From Sequoia sempervirens (Eukaryota; Streptophyta; Pinopsida; Cupressales; Cupressaceae), in assembly GCA_007258455.2 (NCBI GenBank), contig VDFB02358134.1, positions 213,613,314-213,677,313 of the forward strand: a stretch of 64,000 bases of DNA, in the 5' to 3' direction. Shown piece after piece: positions 36,698 through 47,346 of this stretch. Numbering within the stretch: position 1 is the first letter of the stretch; every line of letters starts with the position of its first letter. Under the pieces are notes generated by a model, which saw nothing but the letters and a program-made list of their open reading frames with translations, made no database searches and was not told the DNA's origin. The position numbers were made by a program, and so were the translations under genes.

Positions 36698-36705
36698 AAG
36701 GGGGG
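36698..36705 (+). other. Copia-like element polypurine tract
   Basis: AAGGGGGG directly before the 3' LTR start TGTTAGAG. Confidence 0.85.
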
Positions 36706-37027
36706 TGTTAGAGTAAAGGTTTTAACTTAATTATGTTAATTAAGTTACCTTTATTCCTCTCTTAATATTTCACTTTAGTTTACATATTATGACATTTAAT
36801 AATTATATTAATTATTAAATGTCTGCCTATTAGGGTTACTTTTAGGTTTTGCATGATCTCCTTTTAAGGATTGATCTTTGTAATTATTTCAATTCAGTCA
36901 ATGCAATCTCTCTTGAAGCTTGTAGAGCACCCTTGCTTTTTTGTCTCCATCTTTTCCTTTCTGTGATAGGTTATTTGCATGTAGGTGATCTTCGGGGTCT
37001 ATGAAGTTGGATTTCACAACTTCTACA
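36706..37027 (+). repeat. Copia-like element 3' LTR
   Basis: TGTTAGAGTAAAGG through CACAACTTCTACA, followed by the CCCCA duplication. Differs from the 5' copy at roughly a dozen positions. Confidence 0.92.
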
Positions 37028-38161
37028 CCCCATTGTTTAGGGTATTGGTTGGTGAGAGTTCTCCTACTCTCACCCCAGCTCTAGCCCCCATAGCAGATGA
37101 GGTTGTCATTGCTTCCCAAAAGGAAGCAATTGACACTGTAGGTGACATTGCGGTTGCCACCACTAGGATATCTAATGATCATGTAGGTCAGTATTTAATG
37201 TCCAGACATTCCTGATCCACGCCATTTTCAGCACAATGGACCACCATGGATCCTTTTACAGTGGTCGGCATCCCTACTCCTACACAGCTTGATGCACTTA
37301 TAGGAGACATGGCACGCATGACTCTGCATTGTTTGGCTGAGGACCTGTTGGAGGCATATGCCCTCATTGCATCAGACAATGGGATCGGTATAGAGAATGT
37401 TAGAGATCATTTGAGATGTAGAGATCATTCAGTTCCAAGATCCCATCACTCTCAACCGAGCACTAGTGCACATTAGGATCCACCTACAGTTCATTCGGCA
37501 GTTGCACAGACTATGGGTTTTACTGATATGTTGATTGGTTCTAGTTCATCATCACCGATACCATCTCACCTTCATAGTCCTCTACATTCATCATTTATGG
37601 CATGACATGGGATAGATCGGATGGATGTAGATGTTGATTCGTCGCTTGACCATTTGGTGGATATGGTGGAGGCGACCGTTTCAGAGGACTTAGGTCATCT
37701 GATATCAAATGATGTGCATGTATGTGTGCATGTCATGTTTCAATTCTTTTTTCATTATTTAAAAAAAAAAATTAACTAGATATTCATGTAAGTTGATATA
37801 TATATGTATATATATTATTACAGGTGGACATACCTCATATCACTCCTAGCCTTGGTCCAGATAGTGTGCATGATCGATGTGATTCTGTGGATGAATCTGT
37901 TGCCAGTGGACATGTGAGTTATACATTTTTATATAATCACACGTGTATATGTACATGCAATATTTATGTATGCATAGATCTAGATTGATATTTAAAAATA
38001 CAAGTTCATTTAAAAATAACTTTCATAAATTTATTTAATATAAATTATATGTATTTAACACATCTTGTACACAATTTTATTTGCAGGGCTCAGTACATCT
38101 ATCAGAGCAAGACCGTTCTCATTCAGATGGTCATTCGACTAGGAGTAGACATTCATATTAG

Positions 38162-38955
38162 GCCATGCACACTAGATTTATGATCTTTACCACATGTATT
38201 TGCTTATATGATGATCTTTAGTATTTGAGATTTGATGATCTCTAACTTACATTTGCTTATATGATATACATACATTTTCTCATTTGTTGATCTTTAGTAT
38301 TCAACATTTGATGATCTTTAATTTACATTTTTCTTATATGATATGTACATATATTTTCTTATATGATATATACATACATTTTTCCTTTGCTTATAATATG
38401 TGTTATGTTTATATGTATTGAATCCCTTTACATGTATGTACATGTGTTTGCTTATGGTTTAAACATGTTTACACATAATATATGTATGCATTTTCTTTAA
38501 ATATTCAATATACATACATGTTTTCTTATTTTATGATCTCTTACAACTTACATTTCCTTATATTCAATATACATTTGATCTCTAGTAGAATTTTAGGGAA
38601 ATCAATGCCACTTTATAATTAAGTTCATTCATGTTGATCACAATAAATATTTTTTTAAAAATGACTTAAGCAACATGAACCATTGAGTTGAGAACAAGAT
38701 ATAATCTTTTTGACAAGTAACTTGAAATTCAATTCAAATATAATTAAGAAAATTCAATTCAAATTATACCTCTATTATACATTTTTGACACTTTAACAAA
38801 ATTCTAAAATTACTAGATATGTTGTGCATACCTATGAATTAAATAACAACAAACTCCAGAATGAAATAACTTATTTGTTTACTACTTGATTCATTTAAAC
38901 TAGGATCTAGTTATTCCATGTACACTAGAATAATTTTTTTCCCATCCCATATGCA
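38162..38955. other. Spacer between D1 genes A and B
   Basis: AT-rich; words such as TTATATGATATACATACATTTTC recur between 38200 and 38580, giving a weak degenerate tandem repeat. No gene. Confidence 0.6.
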
Positions 38956-38964
38956 TATAAATAG
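38956..38964 (+). promoter_or_regulatory. Probable TATA box of gene B
   Basis: TATAAATAG, a textbook plant TATA box, lies 215 bases upstream of the first ATG of gene B (39179). Transcription would start around 38990, giving a leader of about 190 bases. Based on consensus only. Confidence 0.55.
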
Positions 38965-39178
38965 AAGCTTATTTTTCATTATTGTGGATATCAAATTGCA
39001 AGATTGATTCTCATTTATATCACTTGGAGTGCAGATTTTGGAGAAGTTTTTGCACATTTATCGAGGCAAATATTGGAGCTCGACAACTTTTCATTTTTAT
39101 CAATCAAGGAAAAATTTGGAGAATTTAACTAAGTTGGTAGAGGACTTGTTTTGAGTCATCTTTAAGTTGAAGAATAAA

Positions 39179-42100
39179 ATGGGACAACAAAGAAAAAGAA
39201 AAAATGTGTCTCAATGAAAATTGTCAAAAGAAGAACAAAAGAAGCGTGAACAAAACTTGGAAAATTATCATAGAAAGAAACAAGGTACATGCTTGTTTCT
39301 TCTCTCTCTCACTCTCAAGTGTGTGTTTAGGAATTTTACTTTGAAAAACATGAGTATTCATTTGATGGGATGGAATCCATAATGTGCATTACTCCACCCA
39401 ATAATTTGGTTAGTACACCTAAACATAAATTTGTATGTGCATACATTTTGCATTGGCTTTCTTATTAAAGTTAGAAATGTTTAATGTATGACCATTTTTC
39501 AACTTACAATACCCCAACTTAAAATGTACTCTTAAACTAAAATATTGTACATTAAATCCTTCCCTACAAACCTTACACTTATCTTTACCAATACCTTTGT
39601 TTAATGTTTTTGTCATCACATTATCATTGTTGAGTATTGCATCTTCACAATTTTCTCTTTACTTTGTTCATGAAGAAAATGATAGTGTACTTCAATACAT
39701 GCTTAGTTCTCCATGAAACCTTAAATTTTGTGTCCCCACTATGCCACTTTGATTTTTTTCATATTTTTTCAACCACATTAATTATTTTATGGCTTTGCAA
39801 ATTCCTATATATTCTAACTTTGCACTTTGAAAGAAACCATTATTTTTTCTTAATTATTCATGAAACTACACCTTCATGTACAATGAAGTAGCATTCTAAT
39901 GTTGATATTTGGTGATCAATATCCCCTATCCAATCTACATTGCAACATATAATTAGCTTAAGATTTTTCTAGACTCCCATTGAATTTAATCTAATGATCA
40001 ATAGTTCCTTAAAAATATTTTTTAAATATTTTAATGAATGCCCAATTCTAAGCTCTAGAATTATTTGAAAATTAGAACTCAAATTATACTTAAAGCCAAT
40101 GCAATGTTAGGTTTTCTAGAGACTAACACATGTATACATCAAAACTCAAGCTATATGGTGCAAAGGAATAATAGTTATATATGATGGATTATTCTTTAAA
40201 TTATGTCTTTAGACACATTTGTTTTGAAGGTTTATAACCATCATTGCACTTGAATGACTATAAATAATTTTAAATGTCGTCAATTCATCTTGGTCATGCA
40301 AGTTGCAATGTTTATTTGATCCTTGATTCCAATTCCTTAAGGCAATTCTTTTTGTTTCAATATTTGTGTTTGGTTTTAGTTGATTATTTGGGTTGTGTTT
40401 TATGTCCCATAAATTTTTAACTTTTTTCATCTTAGCATGATATTGGAAATTTATTTGAAACCTTGAAACATCTTATAGCCCAATTTTGTTGGGGTTCTTT
40501 GGATCACCTTGTTATACTCTAAGGGTTTCCTTTGCTATATCACTAGCCTAAAAGTTCTAAGTCACTTGTATGCATAATCCTCAAACTTTGATGCTTGGCA
40601 TGGAATTTGACCTATGTGTATCCTATCCTTGGATATGCATTTATGGATTTGTTTTCATACATGTGCATGTAGTTGTTTTGTGTCTTTGGTCTTTTCTTTT
40701 CATCACTTCAATGTTCTCATTATTTTTATGTTTTATGCTCTAGGGATTCCTCAAGCTGGAGTCGAGCCAAATCTACATATTGGATCAAACGAATCCGTTG
40801 AAGAACACATGGACCTTGAAGTTAGGGAGGAGACCCAAGTTCAAACAATGCTTGTTGAAGAGGGGTCAAGATCACTTCCTTCTACTGGTATGGATGAGCA
40901 TATAAAACTAGCACAAACTTCTCTCACTTATAGCATCATGTCTTATCATTTTTTTTGCTTGCATACATAAAATTCACTTATATAACATCATCTCTCACTT
41001 TTTTTTGCAAAATATTTTGTGACATGTAGGAAGGGCTCAACAAACAAGAAGTTTTCATGCTCAAGTCGAGCCAAATCTAGACATTGGATCAAATGAATCC
41101 GCTCAAGAATGCACGGTCCTTGAAGATAGGGAGGAGGCACAAGTTCAAACAATGCATGTTGGAAAGGGGTCAGGATCACTTCCTCCTATTGGTATGGATG
41201 AGCATATAAAACTAGCTGAGAAGGTGAGGAAACAAATTTCTCATAGAAATTTAGATCATTTACTTGAAATGGATATGGAGAAACTGAAATATTATGCCAA
41301 CCAGCCTTATAATAAGAGAAAGAGGTCAATGACTAAATTTGTAAATGGAATGATCAATCATCATTTCAATCATCTTGATACACTTGAAAAAACCCAATTG
41401 TTATCACATTTACTTCTTCATGATGAGCTCAAAGAGTCATTACAATTGTTGGGTGTACATTCGGCATCAAATAAGAAGAAACACATGGGATTACAAAAGT
41501 ATATTGTTCAAAATGTTAAAAAGGGTTTAGATTCCATTGGGAAAGGATCTCGATTAGTGGATAAGGCCACTACAAGAAGGGTGATGTTGACATCTATTAT
41601 AAATCAAGATATAGCAAGAAAAAGAAAAATGTCTGCACTTTCAACTGAAGTTGGTTATAGTAGAACTACATTGATAAAATATGAGAAAAAGAGAAAATTT
41701 TTGGATGAGAGTTTAGAAGGAAATTGAGAAATTATGTGTAGAGCTCCCCGTTCTGACAGGATTGAAGATGTTGTTAGGAACTTGGTCTCAGGTTTTTGGC
41801 ATGATCAGACTCATCCATCATCAAATACTAGAGATGTTATGAGACATGGGATTGGACCTAGTATTTATGAAAATCATATCAAACATTGGCTAGACATAAC
41901 ACAATTTGAGATGTATATGAACTTTTGTAATGCATATCCTCATATAAAGATTGGGAAAACAATGTTTCAAAGGTTAAAGCCATATTATGTGAAGATAAAC
42001 AAGTTTTTTGAAACTTGTTGTTGCCATTATCATATTGAATTTGATCTCTACTATCAGGTGTTTTGAAAGATGAGAGAAGAAAGATGTGGGTTTCAAAATG

Positions 42101-44174
42101 CACCTCCTAAATAGGCAAGTTTGTTCATAAAGTCTATATTATGTGATCATGAAAATGGACCTCAAATAAACTACATAAAAGGAATTTGTGAGACATGTGG
42201 AAATTTGGCTAGATTTCCTTCAAGAATTGAGGATACTGACCTAACAAAGACAGTAAATTGCAAGAGGTAAGTACTATTTTTAGAGAGTTTATTTGTTTCA
42301 ATTTCTCATAGATTGTTATTTGGATTCTCTTTGATGTAAGTTTTCATTGATTGTGTGGTTTATTAGTTATTCACATATTTTACTCACACAGGTACAAGTA
42401 TGTAAAGTTGCAAACAAATTTTGGGAAAGAATCCACAAGGTTGAACTATGTAGAAGAGGAGATTCCCATTGGAAAATTTATGGAAGATTTTCAAAAATTG
42501 ATACGACCATACATACAGCATTCCTTTTTTGCTAAGTGGCAAGCACAACAATTCCAAACATTGAGAGATACTTTCCCATGTGGAACAGTTCTATCAGTAG
42601 TTGACTTTGCAGAAAATTACTCCTTTGTACATCAAAAGGAGATTCAATCAGAGTATTACTTTTCAAAGCAGATCACTATTATGGTTCATGTGTGTTATCG
42701 ACATGCAAAATTAGAAATGGATGTTGTTGAGAGTACAGATGTAGAACGGGCCATTAAGAAAGAATATTACTTTTATATTAGTGATGATAAAGAGAATGAC
42801 ACACTTTTTGTCCAACATTTCTTTACAATATTTTTTGAGAATTTGAGAAGCAGGGGTGTAAAATTTGAAAATCATTTTGTATGGTTAGATGGATGTGCAG
42901 CACAATTCAAATCTTCACGGCCATTCTATGCACTTTGTAGATATAATAAAATATACAAAATACCACATGTTTGGAGTTTTTTTTAGAGTGGGCATGGAAA
43001 GGGTGAGCATGATGGAGCAGGAGCTTGCATCAAACGAGATTTAAGAAAGCATCAAATGAGTTATCCAGAAGATCGTCTAGACAATGCACATGATGTTGTT
43101 GAATGGTGCAAGAAACACTTTGCATCAAATGTGGTTGGAACATCTTCAAGAACAAACCGACACATTCTACATAGAGTGTTTTGGGAGATATCGGGTATGT
43201 ATAAATTACATTAAATCAAAAATTTGAATTTATTTAAATTTAAAATATATATATACATATTTGTTCACATAAGTTTTTTGTTGTACATATGTATCTAGGT
43301 GTGGATAGAAGACCAATGCATGGATGCAAGAGGGTAGAAAAAACAAGATATTTGCATTGTGTTAGGAATTCAAATAGTCGCCATGGATGGATATTAGACA
43401 CAAGGGATTACTCTTGTTTTTGCACTAAGTGCATTGAGGGGAACTCTGATTATGCATGCAACAATCAAGAACTTGGATATGTTGGTAAATGGGATACGGT
43501 GCCACTAATTGTTTTAGAAACATATGATGAAAACGAGGAAGAAACATTTGAAGACATTCCTTTGATTTCAATTGATTTTGACCATATTTCAGGATTGGTT
43601 AGAAAAGGTACACATGTGTAAGTTTTCAATAATTTAAATATTATATATATCTAGTTAATGATCTTTAGAGACATTTCTAATTTTTTCAGAATTTTTTTGT
43701 GTAAATTTGGTGTACAAGAGATGTTTTTATGGTCATAGCAAAGCCTAGAAACATCGAAGGTGTTATCTATTATTTATTGCATTCCACAAAAGAGAGGAAT
43801 AAGCTAACAGAACCTGAAACAAGTGATGGAATGTCATTTCCCATAGGTGAGTTTGAATTTAAAATTTTATATACATTGTATTCACATGTGCACATTACAT
43901 TATAAACATTAAATATATTGTACAAACCTTGAGCAATTTAAAATGTTGCACACGCTCATATGGCTTACCTTAGGTTCATGTTTACCATGTAGGTTCTGTT
44001 GTAGTGAAAGGGACATATCTAAAACAAGTCAAATTTGTTCAACACGAGATTCATTTTGTTGACTATCAACCTGATAACAATGTATGTCAATATAGTCATT
44101 TGATAATTGCTACTGCCCTACATATTCAGGCAGTTCCACATGCACGTGGCCAAAGAAAATGGAGAATTAGATAG
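39179..44174 (+). pseudogene. D1 gene B: transposase-like protein, seven or more exons
   Basis: Exon 1 39179-39284 (basic start MGQQRKRKNVSQ); exon 2 from 40744 (possibly an unused duplicate); exon 3 41030-42266; exon 4 42392-43194; exon 5 43299-43617; exon 6 about 43690-43846; exon 7 43993-44174, ending RGQRKWRIR and TAG. GT/AG borders and phases agree at every junction except into exon 6. Exon 4 holds the core: VVDFAENYSFVHQKEIQSEY, VWLDGCAAQFKSS about 90 residues on, and GHGKGEHDGAGACIKR after that. This spacing of Asp-centred motifs is like an RNase-H-fold DDE transposase; the same phrases occur in uncharacterised eukaryotic proteins, but I cannot name the superfamily. Cys pairs lie in exons 3 (CETCGN) and 5 (CFCTKC). 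Stops at 39215, 41725, 42064, 42112 and 42984 show recent-looking decay. Confidence 0.72.
40751..41216 (+). repeat. In-frame exon duplication in gene B
   Basis: The 162 bases at 40751-40912 recur at 41055-41216 with the same reading frame (both give QxxVEPNL-IGSNES and GMDEHIKLA). Each copy follows its own splice acceptor (CTCTAG at about 40743, CATGTAG at about 41029), both in phase 1. Copy 2 continues into the long exon 3; copy 1 runs into stop-rich sequence and lacks an obvious donor. Confidence 0.85.
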
Positions 44175-44330
44175 TGATGATCATCAAAAAATTCTACATG
44201 TTATTGAAGAGCGGGCTGAACCAAAATCTTTGACTTAGATTATATCCATGGTTTCCAAGTTCACTTGTAACCCTATACATGTTCAAATGAGAACTTATAG
44301 TAACTCGTACTTAGTTGTAAATCATATTGT

Positions 44331-44673
44331 GTAAATTATAATTATATGTACATATTTGTTCCATGGAAAATTCTTAAGTTCAAGAATCTTTCATAGCATC
44401 ATCTCTCACTTTTTTTGGTTGCATGTAAACCCATATATATGCTTTCAATCCTTATTTGAAACATAGTGAATTTTTTTAAAATCATTTTGCCTAAATTACA
44501 ATTATATGTACATATTTGTTCCATGGAAAATTCTTAAGTTCAAGAATATTTGATAGCATCATCTCTCACTTTTTTTGGTTGCATGTAAACCCATATATAT
44601 GCTTTCAATCCTTATTTGAAACGTAGTGAAGTCTTTTAAAATCATTTTCCTAAATTACAATTATATACAACTT
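44331..44673. repeat. 160-bp tandem repeat, cut by the assembly gap
   Basis: Two near-identical 160-base units (44331-44490, 44491-44650) and the first 23 bases of a third, which runs into the N gap. The word CATCATCTCTCACTTTTTTT within it also occurs in the gene B intron at about 40986. The gap was probably caused by this array. Confidence 0.92.
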
Positions 44674-44773
44674 NNNNNNNNNNNNNNNNNNNNNNNNNNN
44701 NNNNNNNNNNNNNNNNNNNNNNNNNNNNNNNNNNNNNNNNNNNNNNNNNNNNNNNNNNNNNNNNNNNNNNNNN
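44674..44773. other. Assembly gap, 100 N
   Basis: Exactly 100 N, the conventional size for a gap of unknown length. It lies between gene B's downstream repeat and a CT-rich stretch. Confidence 0.98.
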
Positions 44774-44875
44774 CCCTACCCTTTATCTCTCCCACTCCCC
44801 CCCCTCTCTCTCTCAAGTCTCTCCCTCCTATCCCCATGCTCCCTTTCTCTCCCACTCCCTCCATATGTCTCTCTC
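44774..44875. repeat. CT-rich low-complexity tract
   Basis: Runs of CCCTCTCTCTCTC and TCTCCCACTCCC directly after the gap. Confidence 0.9.
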
Positions 44876-45310
44876 AATTAAATGATATGGGCCTTCCATA
44901 AAATTTCTAAACCATACTTGCCATTCTCTCCAGCTAAAAAATCCATTTAGGCCCATTAAAAAAAACTTAAGAGTAGTTAAAGAATACCCATAAGCACAAA
45001 GCTAATGAATCTTCAACTTCATTGCTCAGGTGATTTAAAGCATCAGAATAAAATAACCTTATGGGTCTCTAAATCTTATACAGTATATGATATGAAGCAA
45101 TTTCATCATTGTGGGAAAATCACTGCACTAAAAAGATTTCTAGAGAAAATAAAATCTAGGAGGTTCGTAGGGTTGTAAATACATTAGAATCAGAATAGGA
45201 ACAACTAAAAAAGGAGTGACTCATAATCCTTTTAACCACAGTTTACATTTTGAGAATACAAAAATTTGGAATATGCAGATCATCAAATTAGTTAGGCTAT
45301 GCAAATGGAC

Positions 45311-45499
45311 CTCATCTTTCAACCGAATATTCTCAATACGTAGTTGCTGCTCTTGAAGACAGACTTCTGCAATAACAACAGGTGCTCTGCAGTTGGTGCA
45401 TATGGGATTTCTCATGGCTTCTTTAATTGCCATGTTCTCCAAGTGAAGCTTCTCATTATCCTGCTTGAGGAGAGTGTTTTCATGACACTCGTGTTGAGC
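45311..45499 (-). pseudogene. Captured exon of an HD-ZIP class IV homeobox gene
   Basis: The minus strand encodes QAQHECHENTLLKQDNEKL, then EAMRNPICTNC and LQEQQLRIENIRLKDE: the zipper-loop-zipper of plant HD-ZIP IV transcription factors (GLABRA2/PDF2/ATML1 group), with the CxxC loop. These proteins control epidermal cell fate as dimers. The preceding TTGGATTTTCAG at 45500-45511 is an intact splice acceptor, so the fragment came from genomic DNA rather than a spliced transcript. The homeodomain, START domain and neighbouring exons are absent. All 63 codons are open. It lies within D1 near its right end. Confidence 0.88.
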
Positions 45500-45539
45500 C
45501 TGAAAATCCAAGATTTGAAAAGCCATGATTAGAAAAAAT

Positions 45540-45754
45540 TAATATATAGTTTTTAACTATATACTTTTAATATTATAATAATAATATATATAGTTTTTAA
45601 TTATATACTTTTAATATTATAATAATAGTTATATATTATAATAATAATATAATTATTAAAATATATTGCAATAATAAGTATATTATTTATTATAATTTAA
45701 AAGGAATATAATTTATATTTATATTAATATTAAATATTAATTTTTAATAGAGGG
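45540..45754. other. Extremely AT-rich stretch
   Basis: Almost pure A/T with a duplicated phrase (ATATATAGTTTTTAA... at 45543 and 45587). No gene. Confidence 0.75.
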
Positions 45755-45912
45755 GGTTCAACCGAACATTTTTAGAACATTCGACCGAACCCCATTCAAA
45801 TCTATTTTTTATTGTATGTTAAATGGGTTCGGTCGAACACTAGTTTGGTCGAACCCCCATTTGACCAAACATTTAATTTTTGTTTGACCAAACAATGGTT
45901 CAACCGAACCCA
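45755..45912. repeat. D1 right subterminal array of TTCGACCGAACC
   Basis: Seven or so copies in both orientations (GGTTCAACCGAAC, TTCGACCGAACCCC, GGGTTCGGTCGAAC, TTTGGTCGAACC, and TTTGACCAAAC variants). Same motif as 23568-23723, about 790 bases from the right terminus. Confidence 0.75.
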
Positions 45913-46685
45913 CTTATTTTCACCCACATCCTCTCAGGCACCAAAATTGCTCAGAATTTTGCACTTCGAAGCTCAATTTGAGAATGAAAATGGAGGAGAT
46001 CTTAGAAAACCAACTGGTATCAAGTTTCCCTCAAAACAAGCTATCCAACGAATATAATTTTAATATGTTTTCATTATATTATCTATTTGTTTTTTAAGTT
46101 TTAATAAATATAGGTTTTTCACCAAAAACAAAACTCTATGTTTTGCACATGTGGAAAAATAGAAGATTATCAAAAAAAAAAATTAAAAATATGAGTGCAC
46201 CAGATATTGGAGTCCTTAATCCAACAAAAAAAAATAAAATTCAATACATATAGTAAAAGTTATGCATTATACACATTATGTCCGAATTGTAATTGATTTG
46301 ACTTTGAAACTTGATTAAAGAAAAATTATTCAATAAAAACTATCTAACCAAGTGGAAGCACTAGATATCGAAGTTACAAATCTAAATTTGAAAGAATTAG
46401 AATTTTATCTTTCAAGGAAAAAAAGTTATGCATTATACGATGTGCGTCACTTTTTAAAAATGTTGTTTTTTGAAAAAAAACCAGTTTTCGTGGGAGATGG
46501 AAAAAGAAGTGCAATCTGATTCCAAAATTTTTGAAAAAACTATTTTTAGAATATATAGACAAAATGTGACAAGACTCGACAAGACTCTAGTTTGCATCAT
46601 CTTCAAAGTCCTCATGGTTTAACCGCTATAGGTGCCCGAATGTGAAGATTTAGTTTAAAAAAAAATCAGTGCCAGTTTGGCCAAA
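45913..46685. other. D1 right end, non-coding
   Basis: No gene supported. Short open frames at 45812-46057 and 46374-46562 have no recognisable content. Confidence 0.5.
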
Positions 46686-46702
46686 AATTGTAAACCACTA
46701 TT
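46686..46702 (-). repeat. D1 right terminal inverted repeat
   Basis: AATTGTAAACCACTATT, exact reverse complement of 23504-23520, followed by GTG and then GTAT. Confidence 0.6.
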
Positions 46703-46705
46703 GTG

Positions 46706-46709
46706 GTAT
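46706..46709. repeat. Probable target site duplication GTAT, right copy (D1)
   Basis: Matches 23500-23503; see left copy. Confidence 0.6.
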
Positions 46710-47346
46710 CACCCTTTGGTGGGCCTTTGTGGCCTACGGATTTGATTTGGATTTTGGATTTTATTTTTATTTTCTTCACCATGTCTTTTAGAGGGGACAT
46801 GGGGAGCTATATATTCATTTGAATGTTTAGATTTATGCATTTTTACTTTGACATCCAAAGTGCTTTTAATAGCAATGGGATGGGTGCAATCAGATGGATG
46901 ATGTGGAGGAAATACGAATGGAGTGATGGAGGTAGGATTTTAGGGATGATATGTGGATAGAGGATGTGTAGGTATGTGCCCTTTTTATCCTGATTAGGGA
47001 ACATGAGAGTGGGATGTTTATGATGATTGACATGGATAGGTGATTGGTGGATAAAAGGATGAATAGGACAAGATGGAGGAGGTGATTATGTGGTATAAGG
47101 GCCCAAAATGGACTTAGTAGCTAGAGGATGTACAATGGGAGATGGAGGGATGTAAGGACCCAAAATGAATGGAGCAGATGAAAGAGGAATATGGATGGTT
47201 GTTTGGAGGTGATACAATGAAGGAGGGTGGATGGCAACAAATGATCGGGTGGAGTGATGGGAGGAGCCTCTTATTCATTTAGAAGAGGATTATTAAGGGT
47301 ATGTGGAGGTTGTACCAAAAATTTTGGATTGTGATTCGCGAGTAGT

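Larger units (their letters stand above)
34366..37027 (+). mobile_element. Short copia-like LTR element, non-autonomous, inside gene A
   Basis: Total 2.66 kb, with LTRs of 321-322 bp, a primer site, a polypurine tract and a perfect CCCCA duplication. The 2.0-kb interior has no gag, integrase or reverse transcriptase; only an accidental-looking open frame at 35633-35899. Hydrolysis of the interior as decayed coding sequence is not apparent; instead it has poly-A/T blocks (34900-35040, 35250-35340) and repeated GACGGCCATTTGACCGTCAA words. The TGTTAG start and G-rich tract before the 3' LTR are typical of plant Ty1/copia elements, so it is called copia-like; it must rely on proteins made elsewhere. 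Confidence 0.85.
33797..38161 (+). pseudogene. D1 gene A: unknown protein, at least three exons, broken
   Basis: Exon 1 starts at ATG 33797 (MENEDVPPAENLFGNTTNE), is interrupted at 34366-37027 by a copia-like element, resumes at 37033 (LFRVLVGESSPTLTPALAP) and ends at 37719 with CAT|GTATGT. Exon 2 is 37824-37913 (after CAG, ending GGACAT|GTGAGT). Exon 3 is 38087-38161, ending SRSRHSY and TAG. All three exons join in phase 0, which is strong evidence for a real gene. In-frame stops occur near 33883, 34219, 37213, 37474 and 37603, with a frameshift near 34320. The N-terminal part (SLEKLKDELERTSAYSPDR, ILSCMWEEVHGDVPL) looks helical; the tail is Ser/His/Asp-rich. No family recognised. Same strand as gene B and about 1 kb upstream, so it may be an accessory transposition protein. 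Confidence 0.6.
23504..46705 (+). mobile_element. D1: large two-gene DNA transposon, candidate new family
   Basis: Bounded by a perfect 17-bp inverted repeat (23504-23520 and 46686-46702) and GTAT on both sides, and inserted in the middle of the G1 protein frame. It carries two plus-strand multi-exon genes (A, 33797-38161; B, 39179-44174), clusters of TTCGACCGAACC near each end, and fragments of two host genes (PPR near 24000-24560; HD-ZIP IV exon 45311-45499). It has itself received a solo LTR and a copia-like element. Gene B has transposase-like motifs. The 100-N gap at 44674 means that continuity between left and right halves depends on the assembly. Confidence 0.6.

Noticed and set aside
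44626..44901. Open frames spanning the run of N
   Set aside because: They include unknown bases and cannot be evaluated.
23504..46705. D1 as a classical CACTA (En/Spm) element
   Set aside because: CACTA occurs in the terminal repeat but in the wrong orientation and position, the duplication would be 4 bp rather than 3, and gene B lacks the usual CACTA transposase domain.
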